Below are positions 1-5,339 of a DNA stretch of 5,745 nt, piece by piece. Made by a program: the position numbers and the translations under genes. Below the pieces are notes generated by a model. The model did no database searches. It saw only the letters and a list, made by a program, of their open reading frames with translations, and was not told the DNA's origin. The stretch spans positions 1-5,745 of the forward strand of contig CABQNA010000105.1 in NCBI GenBank assembly GCA_902465425.1. Direction: 5' to 3'. Position 1 is the first letter of the stretch, and each line of letters opens with the position of its first letter. This DNA is from an uncultured Collinsella sp. (GTDB taxonomy: Bacteria; Actinomycetota; Coriobacteriia; Coriobacteriales; Coriobacteriaceae).

Positions 1-360
1 CTGAACATCGGCGCAGTCGTGGGCGAGGGCAGCATGATCGACATGGGCGCGGTGCTCGGCGGACGCGCGACCGTGGGCAAGAACTGCCACATCGGCGCTG
101 GAACCGTGTTGGCAGGCGTCGTTGAGCCCGCAAGCGCCACGCCCGTCATCATCGAAGACGACGTCATGATCGGCGCCAACGCCGTGGTCCTGGAGGGCGT
201 ACGCGTGGGCAAGGGCGCTGTTGTTGCCGCCGGCGCCGTGTGCGTCGAGGACGTCCCCGCCGGTGCCGTCGTGGCCGGTGTCCCCGCCCGCGTCATCAAG
301 ATGCGCGACGAGAAGACCGACAGCAAGACCGGCCTGGAAGAGGGCTTACGTCAACTTTAA
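1..360 (+). CDS. dapH: Tetrahydrodipicolinate N-acetyltransferase, C-terminal part (5' end outside window)
   Basis: This is the last 119 codons of a gene entering from the left edge, in frame from base 1 and ending in TAA. The fragment is a left-handed beta-helix made of hexapeptide repeats (IGAVVG, VGKNCHIGAGTV, IEDDVMIGANAVV, VGKGAVVAAGAV), followed by the VPAGAVVAGVPARVIK segment that closes many acyltransferases of this fold. The MIDMGAVLGGRATVGKNCHI block is typical of DapH/DapD-type acyltransferases. The DapH family transfers an acetyl group from acetyl-CoA to tetrahydrodipicolinate in the acetylase branch of diaminopimelate and lysine synthesis, in the cytoplasm. DapH is usually about 235 residues, so roughly half is present. 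The final 20 or so residues after the helix are charged and probably not conserved. Acetyl rather than succinyl specificity is inferred from overall resemblance to Gram-positive DapH; the N-terminal domain that would help decide is missing. A terminator follows six bases after the stop. Confidence 0.88.
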   Translation: MNIGAVVGEGSMIDMGAVLGGRATVGKNCHIGAGTVLAGVVEPASATPVIIEDDVMIGANAVVLEGVRVGKGAVVAAGAVCVEDVPAGAVVAGVPARVIKMRDEKTDSKTGLEEGLRQL

Positions 361-365
361 TAGTT

Positions 366-390
366 ACGCGGTTTTGACAAACCGCGTTTT
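366..390 (+). terminator. Rho-independent terminator of dapH
   Basis: A perfect 9-bp stem (366-374 with 379-387) closes a 4-base loop, TGAC, and runs into TTTT at 387-390. It starts six bases after the dapH stop codon, the expected place for the end of this transcript. The U tract is short. Confidence 0.75.
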
Positions 391-444
391 CGCTGACGTA
401 TGCCCAACCTGCGGCGCAATGTCAGCAACCAAGCCGAAAACAAA

Positions 445-476
445 AAAGGCCGAAGTCCCGAAGGGCTTCGGCCTTT
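445..476. terminator. Bidirectional terminator between convergent dapH and ndpA
   Basis: A perfect 11-bp stem (445-455 with 466-476) is extended by three more G-C pairs (457-459 with 463-465) past one bulged base, leaving a GAA loop. Read on the - strand it ends in TTTTTTGTTTT, a strong U tract, and it lies 28 bases past the ndpA stop, so it mainly serves ndpA. On the + strand it is followed by TTTGCTTTCT and could act as a second stop behind the dapH terminator. Confidence 0.85.
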
Positions 477-503
477 GCTTTCTCGCTGTAGGCGCAACGC
501 AAC

Positions 504-1508
504 TTATCGATTCTCGATGCTACCGATATTTTTGAGCTCGATGGAGATGAGGCCGTTAGGCTCATTGACGAACTCGATGTACTCGGAGTTGGAACCCATC
601 TCGGCCGGGAAGCTGATCTCGATACCCGTGTCGGTACGAATCTTGTGATTGCGCACCGCCGCGCGTTCGACCTGCTTGCGCTCCACGGGCACACGCTCAG
701 GCACCTTCTCCTCGGTCAGTGCCGCGCGCACGCTCTCCTTGATGACCGGCTCGTCCTCAAAGACCTCGTCGACGATATCCCAAGGCGGCAGCTCCTCGTC
801 ATCCTCGACCTTCTCGGCCACAGCGGCCTTAACCTTTGCGAGCGCCACGGCCGTGTTGGCACCGTGCTCCCCGGCGACTTCCTCGACCACACGCGTCACG
901 GTGTCGATGACCTCCTTGCCCGATACGCCCGTGTCGCACTGCAGCAGGCCATCGGGGATAAGCATACGGTCCTCGCCGGCGATCTTGCGTTTCTTGTCCA
1001 CATAGCCGATCTCCATGGTGCTCGCGCGCACGATGGCATAGCTCGGCACCTTTTGCGAGGGGTTCGGCAGAATGGCGTAGTGGCGCGCGATGTCGTTGCG
1101 CACCTCCCCTTCCTCGCGGCCCACTTCGTGCATAAAGGCCTGCTTGGAGCCCAGCAGCATCACGGCAAACCAGCGGGCATCCTCATCGTCGTCAAAATCA
1201 GCCACGAGCACGTCGGTGGACTCAGCTTTCTCGGCCTTGGTGAGTTCGGAAGAGATGAACTCCGCAATCTGCTGCGACAGGTCCACGAACTCACGCTCAC
1301 CAAAGAAATAGCTCTTGAGCTCGCCGCCGAATGCGGAGTTCTCGGCAAACGTGGCACGCTTGTTATCGGCCGAAGTGCGCGCGCGACGCAGATGTGTGGT
1401 CACGAAGTTGCGGACAGTACGGCTTTCGATATCCAACTCGCGCTGGCTCATGACGTTGACGGCAGAGTCAAAGTCCAGGATATGCAGAATCGCGTGATTG
1501 ATTTTCAT
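504..1508 (-). CDS. Nucleoid-associated protein, NdpA/YejK family
   Basis: A 334-residue protein of the 37-kDa nucleoid-associated family (NdpA; YejK in E. coli). The start MKINHAILHILDF matches the usual N-terminus of Gram-positive members. The C-terminal block HKIRTDTGIEISFP (from about residue 288), then YIEFVNEPNGLISIELKNIG to about residue 330, is the most recognisable family signature. Between them lies a charged region with an acidic stretch at about 231-254 (EDDEELPPWDIVDEVFEDE). Length fits the family. The E. coli member is found on the nucleoid; a precise biochemical role here is unknown. I chose the ATG at 1508 because ACGGA lies nine bases upstream. An in-frame ATG at 1517 would add MPY, but the same purine patch abuts it with no spacing. 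The gene converges on dapH and shares a terminator with it. It probably has its own promoter, since a TATACT lies about 39 bases upstream. Confidence 0.87.
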   Translation of the reverse strand: MKINHAILHILDFDSAVNVMSQRELDIESRTVRNFVTTHLRRARTSADNKRATFAENSAFGGELKSYFFGEREFVDLSQQIAEFISSELTKAEKAESTDVLVADFDDDEDARWFAVMLLGSKQAFMHEVGREEGEVRNDIARHYAILPNPSQKVPSYAIVRASTMEIGYVDKKRKIAGEDRMLIPDGLLQCDTGVSGKEVIDTVTRVVEEVAGEHGANTAVALAKVKAAVAEKVEDDEELPPWDIVDEVFEDEPVIKESVRAALTEEKVPERVPVERKQVERAAVRNHKIRTDTGIEISFPAEMGSNSEYIEFVNEPNGLISIELKNIGSIENR

Positions 1509-1546
1509 ATACGGCATTCCGTTCTAGATCGATTTCGGCACGAATC

Positions 1547-1552
1547 AGTATA
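1547..1552 (-). promoter_or_regulatory. Probable -10 box of the ndpA promoter
   Basis: TATACT on the - strand matches the sigma-70 -10 consensus at five of six bases. It would place the transcription start about 25-35 bases before the ndpA start codon. No good -35 hexamer is visible at 16-18 bases upstream, where the DNA is GC-rich, so this is a tentative call. Confidence 0.4.
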
Positions 1553-1582
1553 GCGGTCGAGCCCGCCCCAGGCGCTTCGAAG

Positions 1583-1616
1583 ATTGGTGCATCGGGGACA
1601 GGTTGCTTGCACCAAT
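1583..1616. repeat. Dispersed imperfect palindrome, copy 1
   Basis: Perfect 9-base inverted arms (ATTGGTGCA at 1583-1591, TGCACCAAT at 1608-1616) enclose a 16-base spacer containing GGGGACAGGTTGCT. The spacer and seven bases of each arm recur at 2810-2840 in the same orientation: the 30-base core differs there by two substitutions and one inserted T. This copy starts two bases past the stop codon of the hydrolase gene. It can fold as a hairpin, but no U tract follows on the - strand, so it is a poor intrinsic terminator. It resembles short intergenic palindromic repeats of the REP type; family membership is inferred. Confidence 0.7.
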
Positions 1617-1618
1617 GG

Positions 1619-2779
1619 TTAGCGCAGGAGCTCGGACTGCCAAGCCTCGAGCTGTTCTGCCAAACTCTTGCCGGCAGCGGGCATGTCGATCTGAGGTCGT
1701 TTGGGCAGCAGTGCGCATTTAAGGATTGCTACGATGGTCTGCGAGACAAAGCGTCGTGTATCCTCGTCAAAGCCTTGCGCAGCCTGGAGCATCACGGGCA
1801 GGCTCTCGCGCAGATTCCCAGCGATATCCGCAAACCGCTCAGCACCCGTAGCCTCAAACACGGAGAACAACGCATCTACAAAACGCTCGCGTTCGCTAGG
1901 CGACACTGCAAGCAACATCTCGCGAATGGAACCATCAACGTATCGAGCACCGGCAGACAGGCGCTCACAGTACACGAAGTCGTGACCATCAACCACCCAG
2001 CTAAAGGGATTGTGCTGCAGCAGGCTGAACTCGGTGCTCTCAACGATGGCATAGTCCTCCTGTGTCTCGAACATCATGCCAAAGATCGACGACCGAGGTA
2101 GCGTCTTGTCGATTCGACCGGAAAGATCGGCAAAGGCGTTGCCGTTCAGAAACTCCTCGACGAAGCCCGGACCATCATGGGAATACGCCCGTTCGATTCG
2201 CTCACGGGCGACATCGGAGCACATCGCCGCACCGTACACCGCAAGGTTTCCGCCCTTGGAATGACCTCCGCACAAAAGCGGCCCGTCAATCGCATCCGCC
2301 GCCTCGTCCACATAACGTGCCGCGGATTCCTGGGCCGGCACAGGACACCGGAACGCCATGTTAAAGTCTTCTTTCCAGCCCACAATCGTACTATCGGTCC
2401 CCCGGAAGGAAAGATAACTAAACCCTGCCGGAAACCGGAACGCCATGGCTGCAAACTGCTCTGTCGCCACCACATCGCTCACGACACGATAGCCGCAAAC
2501 GTGCACGCCACGGTAGCGAGGACTTGCTGCCACGGCCTCCAGCAAGGCCCTGCTCCCCTCTGGGTCCCACAAGTCGTCAATCATGTCCCGGTAGCACTCG
2601 GCACGCAGCAGCTCGCGTACGTCTAGGCCCTGCCAGTTCGTCAGCTCCGCCATATCACCCGGCAAACGCAAATAGGACAACCACGCAAAGACCAGGCTGT
2701 CCACCGCGCAGAACGGCCGCTCCTCAAACGGATCAAACGCCGTCTGGGCATAGGTCAAAAAATTAGGCGAATCCGACAT
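1619..2779 (-). CDS. Mbeg1-like (DUF2974) alpha/beta hydrolase
   Basis: A 386-residue protein with no signal peptide or membrane segment, so probably cytoplasmic. It belongs to the Mbeg1-like/DUF2974 group of alpha/beta hydrolases. The nucleophile elbow GHSKGGNLAVY begins at residue 172, making Ser174 the likely nucleophile. Upstream, LSFRGTD (123-129) is the conserved strand and oxyanion-region motif shared with lipase-like proteins. Downstream, SHDGPGF (200-206), an EDYAIVES segment (241-248) and LQHNPFSWVV (254-263) match family blocks; an acid and a histidine in these could complete a triad, but I cannot assign them. The last 100 residues are mostly helical and less conserved. Substrate is unknown; lipase or esterase activity is only a family-level guess. 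The ATG is preceded by GGGAGGG only two to three bases away, a strong but close ribosome-binding site. The gene is flanked on both sides by copies of the same palindromic repeat and lies downstream of a terminator behind ldh. Confidence 0.85.
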   Translation of the reverse strand: MSDSPNFLTYAQTAFDPFEERPFCAVDSLVFAWLSYLRLPGDMAELTNWQGLDVRELLRAECYRDMIDDLWDPEGSRALLEAVAASPRYRGVHVCGYRVVSDVVATEQFAAMAFRFPAGFSYLSFRGTDSTIVGWKEDFNMAFRCPVPAQESAARYVDEAADAIDGPLLCGGHSKGGNLAVYGAAMCSDVARERIERAYSHDGPGFVEEFLNGNAFADLSGRIDKTLPRSSIFGMMFETQEDYAIVESTEFSLLQHNPFSWVVDGHDFVYCERLSAGARYVDGSIREMLLAVSPSERERFVDALFSVFEATGAERFADIAGNLRESLPVMLQAAQGFDEDTRRFVSQTIVAILKCALLPKRPQIDMPAAGKSLAEQLEAWQSELLR

Positions 2780-2795
2780 GGCCCTCCCATCAACT

Positions 2796-2821
2796 ATGGT
2801 GTATTGGGATGGTGCATTGGG
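2796..2821. repeat. Tandem 13-base direct repeat overlapping palindrome copy 2
   Basis: Two adjacent 13-base units, ATGGTGTATTGGG (2796-2808) and ATGGTGCATTGGG (2809-2821), differ at one base. The second unit contains the left arm of the palindrome that follows. The pair lies in the short upstream region of the hydrolase gene, just before its ribosome-binding site. Confidence 0.65.
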
Positions 2822-2840
2822 GTCAGGTTGCTTTGCACCA
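2810..2840. repeat. Dispersed imperfect palindrome, copy 2
   Basis: Seven-base inverted arms (TGGTGCA at 2810-2816, TGCACCA at 2834-2840) enclose a 17-base spacer with GGGGTCAGGTTGCTT. It matches copy 1 over 28 of 31 aligned positions and lies in the same orientation. On the - strand its edge abuts the U tract of the ldh terminator, and it occupies most of the space where the hydrolase promoter should be. Confidence 0.7.
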
Positions 2841-2841
2841 A

Positions 2842-2874
2842 AAGGCGCCCGGGCCGTGTGGACCCGGACGCCTT
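2842..2874 (-). terminator. Rho-independent terminator of ldh
   Basis: A GC-rich hairpin: six pairs (2842-2847 with 2869-2874), one mismatch, five G-C pairs (2849-2853 with 2863-2867), then a further C-G closure around a small GTGTG-type loop. On the - strand it is followed by TTTT (2843-2840, partly within the stem base). It starts about 31 bases past the ldh stop, where the ldh transcript should end. Confidence 0.75.
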
Positions 2875-2905
2875 CATTGTAGCTTTTCGCTCTAGCGAGC
2901 TTGAT

Positions 2906-3856
2906 TTAGCAGGAGAAATCGACGCTGTCGATGATGTCCTTGAGGGCCTTGGCGGAGACGGTGAGCTCATGCTGCTCGTCATCGTTCAGCGGCACGGGGA
3001 CGCGGCAGACAACGCCGTCGCGGCCAACGACAGTCGGCATGGAGATGGCAAGATCGGACAGGCCATACTCGCCCACCATGAGCGAGGAGACAGGCAGAAC
3101 GGTCTGCTCATCGCGCATAACGGCGGTGCAGATGCGCTTGACGGCCATGGCGACGCCATAGTAGGTGGCGTGCTTCTTCTCGATGATGGTGTAGGCGGAG
3201 TTCTTGACGTCCTCAGCGATGCGCTTCTCGGCAGCCTCATGCTCCAGGTGGCCGTGAAGCTCACAGAAGGTGTTCAGCGGAACGCCGGCAACCTGAGCGC
3301 TGGACCAAGCGACAAACTCGGAGTCACCGTGCTCGCCCATGACATAGGCCTGGACATCGCGCGGGTCAACCTCGACGTGGGCACCAAGCATCTGCTGCAG
3401 ACGGCCAGTGTCGAGCACGGTGCCGGAGCCGATGACATGGCCCTCGGGCAGGCCGGACATCTTGATGGCGGCATAGGTCAGAACATCAACCGGGTTGGAG
3501 ACGATGAGCAGAATGCCTTCGAAGCCGGACTTCTTAATCTCGGGGATAATGGACTTAAAGATGTTAACGTTCTTGTTGACCAGGTCCAGGCGAGTCTCAC
3601 CGGGCTTTTGGGCAGCGCCAGCGGTGACGACGATCATGGCGGCGTCGGCGACATCGGAATAATCGCCGGCGTAGATCTTCATCGGCTCGGCAAATGTCAT
3701 GCCGTGCGCGATATCCAGGGCCTCACCCTCGGCACGATTCTTGTCCACGTCGATGAGGACCATCTCGGAGAACAGACCACTCTGCATCAGCGCGAACGCC
3801 GAAGACGAACCGACGAAACCGCAGCCGACAATAGCGACCTTCTTCTCGTTAACCAT
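2906..3856 (-). CDS. ldh: L-lactate dehydrogenase
   Basis: A 316-residue cytoplasmic NAD-dependent L-lactate dehydrogenase, which reduces pyruvate to L-lactate and regenerates NAD+ during fermentation. The N-terminal Rossmann motif GCGFVG is at 11-16, and Asp36 after the second strand favours NAD over NADP. The mobile-loop motif QKPGETRLDL is at 83-92: Gln83 marks lactate rather than malate specificity, and Arg89 polarises the substrate carbonyl. SNPVD is at 120-124. The active-site Asp149 and substrate-binding Arg152 lie in GSGTVLDTGR, and the catalytic His176 in GEHGDSE. All key residues are intact and the length is normal. I chose the ATG at 3856 because GGGAG lies six bases upstream; an in-frame TTG 78 bases further out would add 26 unrelated residues. 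About 200 bases separate it from the aminotransferase, and a GC-rich hairpin sits just before the start, so independent expression is likely. I saw no Rex-type operator. Confidence 0.96.
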   Translation of the reverse strand: MVNEKKVAIVGCGFVGSSSAFALMQSGLFSEMVLIDVDKNRAEGEALDIAHGMTFAEPMKIYAGDYSDVADAAMIVVTAGAAQKPGETRLDLVNKNVNIFKSIIPEIKKSGFEGILLIVSNPVDVLTYAAIKMSGLPEGHVIGSGTVLDTGRLQQMLGAHVEVDPRDVQAYVMGEHGDSEFVAWSSAQVAGVPLNTFCELHGHLEHEAAEKRIAEDVKNSAYTIIEKKHATYYGVAMAVKRICTAVMRDEQTVLPVSSLMVGEYGLSDLAISMPTVVGRDGVVCRVPVPLNDDEQHELTVSAKALKDIIDSVDFSC

Positions 3857-3882
3857 TAGAAACTCCCATCTCTCTCCACAAA

Positions 3883-3913
3883 CAAGCCGCCCGGGAACGA
3901 CCCGAGCGGCTTG
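3883..3913 (-). promoter_or_regulatory. GC-rich hairpin in the ldh leader (attenuator-like or mRNA-stabilising)
   Basis: An 8-bp perfect stem (CAAGCCGC at 3883-3890 with GCGGCTTG at 3906-3913), one mismatch, then four more G-C pairs (3892-3895 with 3901-3904) around an AACGA loop. On the - strand it is followed by TTTGTGG, a weak U tract, and ends 26 bases before the ldh ATG. It could be the aminotransferase terminator (145 bases past its stop), a partial terminator in the ldh leader, or a 5' stabilising hairpin. The fold is clear; the role is inferred. Confidence 0.5.
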
Positions 3914-4017
3914 CCGTAATCCCAATACATCCAATCGGGACTTTGATTATGCTCCTATTCGCAGCCAAAAATCGACCGTTTACCGAAATTGTTTGCAGAA
4001 TTCGTAAAATAACTGCA

Positions 4018-4058
4018 CGAAATCGGTTTCGAGCTATTGACGGGTCGAAATAGGTTTC
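4018..4058. repeat. Pair of 13-base direct repeats between the aminotransferase and ldh
   Basis: CGAAATCGGTTTC at 4018-4030 and CGAAATAGGTTTC at 4046-4058 differ at one base and start 28 bases apart. The first copy is part of a short inverted repeat (CGAAA, four bases, TTTCG). TTTCGA (4027-4032) and TCGAAA (4045-4050) can also pair across the gap. The second copy touches the aminotransferase stop codon. This could be a binding site for an ldh regulator or a weak 3'-end hairpin; no function can be assigned from sequence. Confidence 0.4.
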
Positions 4059-5221
4059 TAATACAGGCCAGCCTCGCGAATGGCCTCGACAGCCAAAGCG
4101 ATCTGATCGGGCGGCAGGACCAGTGCCATACGCACGTGCCCCTCGCCCGAAGGGCCAAAGCTCGCGCCCGGCGTCACCACAACGCCGGCCTTCTCCATGA
4201 GCTCCTCGCAAAACGCCATGGAATCGGTGCGACCACCGGGAAGCTTGGCCCACACAAACATAGATCCATGCGCGTTGGGGCGTTCCCAGCCCAGGCCCTC
4301 GAGACCGTCGCACAGGGCATCGCGGCGCTCCTGGTACTTCAGACGCTGCGCCTCGACCTCATCGCGCGGACCGTTCAGGCAGGCGATAGCAGCCTTCTGG
4401 ATCGGGAAGAACATACCAAAGTCGATCTGGCCGCGCAGCTTGGCAAAGGCAGAGACCACGTCCTCGCGGCCGACCAAAAAGCCGATACGCGCACCGGTGA
4501 CGTTAAACGACTTGGAGAGCGAGAAGAACTCAACGCCCACCTCGAGCGCGCCGGGATACTGCAAGAAGCTGCCGCCCGGCTCGCCGTCGAACACGATGTC
4601 GGAGTATGCGTTGTCATGGACGATGAGCAGGTCGTGCTCGCGGGCAAAAGCGATGATCTCCTCGTAGACCTCGGGCGTGCCCACCGAGCCGACCGGGTTC
4701 GCGGGCAGCGACACGATCATATACTTGGCACGATCGGCAACCTCGGGATCAATGCCTGCCACGTAGGGCAGATAATTATGCTCGGCAACCAGCGGATAGT
4801 ACTCGAGCTTGGCATCGGCAATCTTGGCACCCGCCTCAAAGACCGGGTAGCACGGATCGGGAACCAGAATGGTATCGCCCGGATCGAGCAGAGCCAGGCC
4901 CAAATGACCCACACCCTCCTGCGTGCCGTTGCACGACTGCACCATGGACGGCGTAATGCCCGAAACGCCAAAGCGACGCTCATAGTAATCGCACACGGCT
5001 TGCTTGAGTTCGGGCAAGTCGCGCAGGGCATACTTCCACATCTCGGGATCTTGGGCTGCTTGCGTGAGCGCCTCGACCACGTGGTCGTACGGCTTAAAGT
5101 CGGGCGTGCCCACGCTCATGTTGTAAATGGTCTTGCCCTGAGCCTTCAGCGCGAGCAGTTTGTTGTTGAGCGAGGCGAAGACCTCCGCGCCAAAGCGGTC
5201 GAGACGCTGCGATGCCTGCAT
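4058..5221 (-). CDS. Class I/II PLP-dependent aminotransferase, diaminopimelate-aminotransferase-like
   Basis: A 387-residue cytoplasmic fold-type I aminotransferase. Visible landmarks are VGTPD (37-41) near the substrate entrance, the cofactor phosphate-binding turn NGTQEG (98-103), Asn175 in PANPVG (173-178), Asp203 and Tyr206 in HDNAYSD, the PLP lysine Lys237 in SLSKSFNVTGARIGF, and Arg364 in GHVRMAL for the substrate carboxylate. The order and wording of blocks (DPCYPVFEAG, HDNAYSDIVFDG, EVGVEFFSLSKSFN) resemble the LL-diaminopimelate aminotransferases of Gram-positive bacteria. Related enzymes also include N-acetyl-diaminopimelate and alanine aminotransferases, so the substrate is uncertain. 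With a dapH nearby, a role in diaminopimelate synthesis is plausible but inferred. I chose the ATG at 5221 because AAAGGTGG lies four bases upstream. In-frame upstream starts at 5284 (ATG) and 5311 (TTG) would translate through a terminator hairpin and lack a ribosome-binding site. That hairpin in the leader suggests expression by read-through from nadE or by attenuation. Confidence 0.9.
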   Translation of the reverse strand: MQASQRLDRFGAEVFASLNNKLLALKAQGKTIYNMSVGTPDFKPYDHVVEALTQAAQDPEMWKYALRDLPELKQAVCDYYERRFGVSGITPSMVQSCNGTQEGVGHLGLALLDPGDTILVPDPCYPVFEAGAKIADAKLEYYPLVAEHNYLPYVAGIDPEVADRAKYMIVSLPANPVGSVGTPEVYEEIIAFAREHDLLIVHDNAYSDIVFDGEPGGSFLQYPGALEVGVEFFSLSKSFNVTGARIGFLVGREDVVSAFAKLRGQIDFGMFFPIQKAAIACLNGPRDEVEAQRLKYQERRDALCDGLEGLGWERPNAHGSMFVWAKLPGGRTDSMAFCEELMEKAGVVVTPGASFGPSGEGHVRMALVLPPDQIALAVEAIREAGLY

Positions 5222-5239
5222 GGTGCCACCTTTCGATAT

Positions 5240-5270
5240 AAAAAACGCGGCGCTCCGACAAGAGCGCCGC
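5240..5270 (-). terminator. Intrinsic terminator between nadE and the aminotransferase; possible attenuator
   Basis: A perfect 9-bp GC-rich stem (5247-5255 with 5262-5270) with a six-base loop is followed on the - strand by G and then six T residues (5245-5240). It lies 70 bases past the nadE stop, so it can end the nadE transcript. Only 25 bases separate it from the aminotransferase ATG, too few for a promoter plus a ribosome-binding site, so transcripts of that gene should contain this hairpin in their leader. Confidence 0.85.
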
Positions 5271-5273
5271 ACG

Positions 5274-5320
5274 ATACGGGCCATCAGATTGCAAAAGTGT
5301 AACGCTTGCAACCCCCGTAT
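5274..5320 (-). promoter_or_regulatory. Two-helix leader element upstream of the terminator hairpin
   Basis: ATACGGG (5274-5280) and CCCGTAT (5314-5320) form a perfect 7-bp outer stem. Within it the TTGCAA box occurs twice on the - strand (5312-5307 and 5295-5290) and, being its own reverse complement, can form an inner 6-bp stem with an 11-base loop. The outer stem ends three bases before the terminator hairpin. Alternatively, the first TTGCAA as -35 and TCTGAT 17 bases later as -10 make a weak promoter (four of six matches each). I see no sequence that would compete with the terminator stem, and it matches no riboswitch I recognise. Confidence 0.35.
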
Positions 5321-5339
5321 TGGTTCAATTTAGCCAACC

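Noticed and set aside
645..1553. Long + strand open frame opposite ndpA, and similar ones at 2804-3859 and 4037-5302 opposite ldh and the aminotransferase
   Set aside because: They are antisense to genes with clear family signatures, resemble no protein I know, and are expected in GC-rich DNA where the codon usage of the real gene keeps the opposite strand open.
3857..3934. 26-residue N-terminal extension of lactate dehydrogenase from a TTG codon
   Set aside because: The family starts at about MVNEKKVAIVG, a good ribosome-binding site precedes the ATG at 3856, and the extension would be coded by the leader hairpin.
3914..4057. ldh promoter, for example CATAAT at 3946-3951 on the - strand as a -10 box, or a Rex operator
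   Set aside because: No acceptable -35 hexamer lies 16-18 bases upstream of CATAAT, and no TTGTGA/TCACAA-type Rex palindrome is present.
4037..4064. Promoter-like TTGACG, 16 bases, TAATAC on the + strand
   Set aside because: It points into the 3' end of the aminotransferase with no + strand gene downstream; it may be chance or a weak antisense promoter, but nothing else supports it.
5222..5311. 30-residue extension of the aminotransferase, or an arginine-rich leader peptide from the ATG at 5284
   Set aside because: There is no ribosome-binding site, the coding would run through the terminator hairpin, and the frame has no stop before the main ATG, so it is not a free leader peptide.
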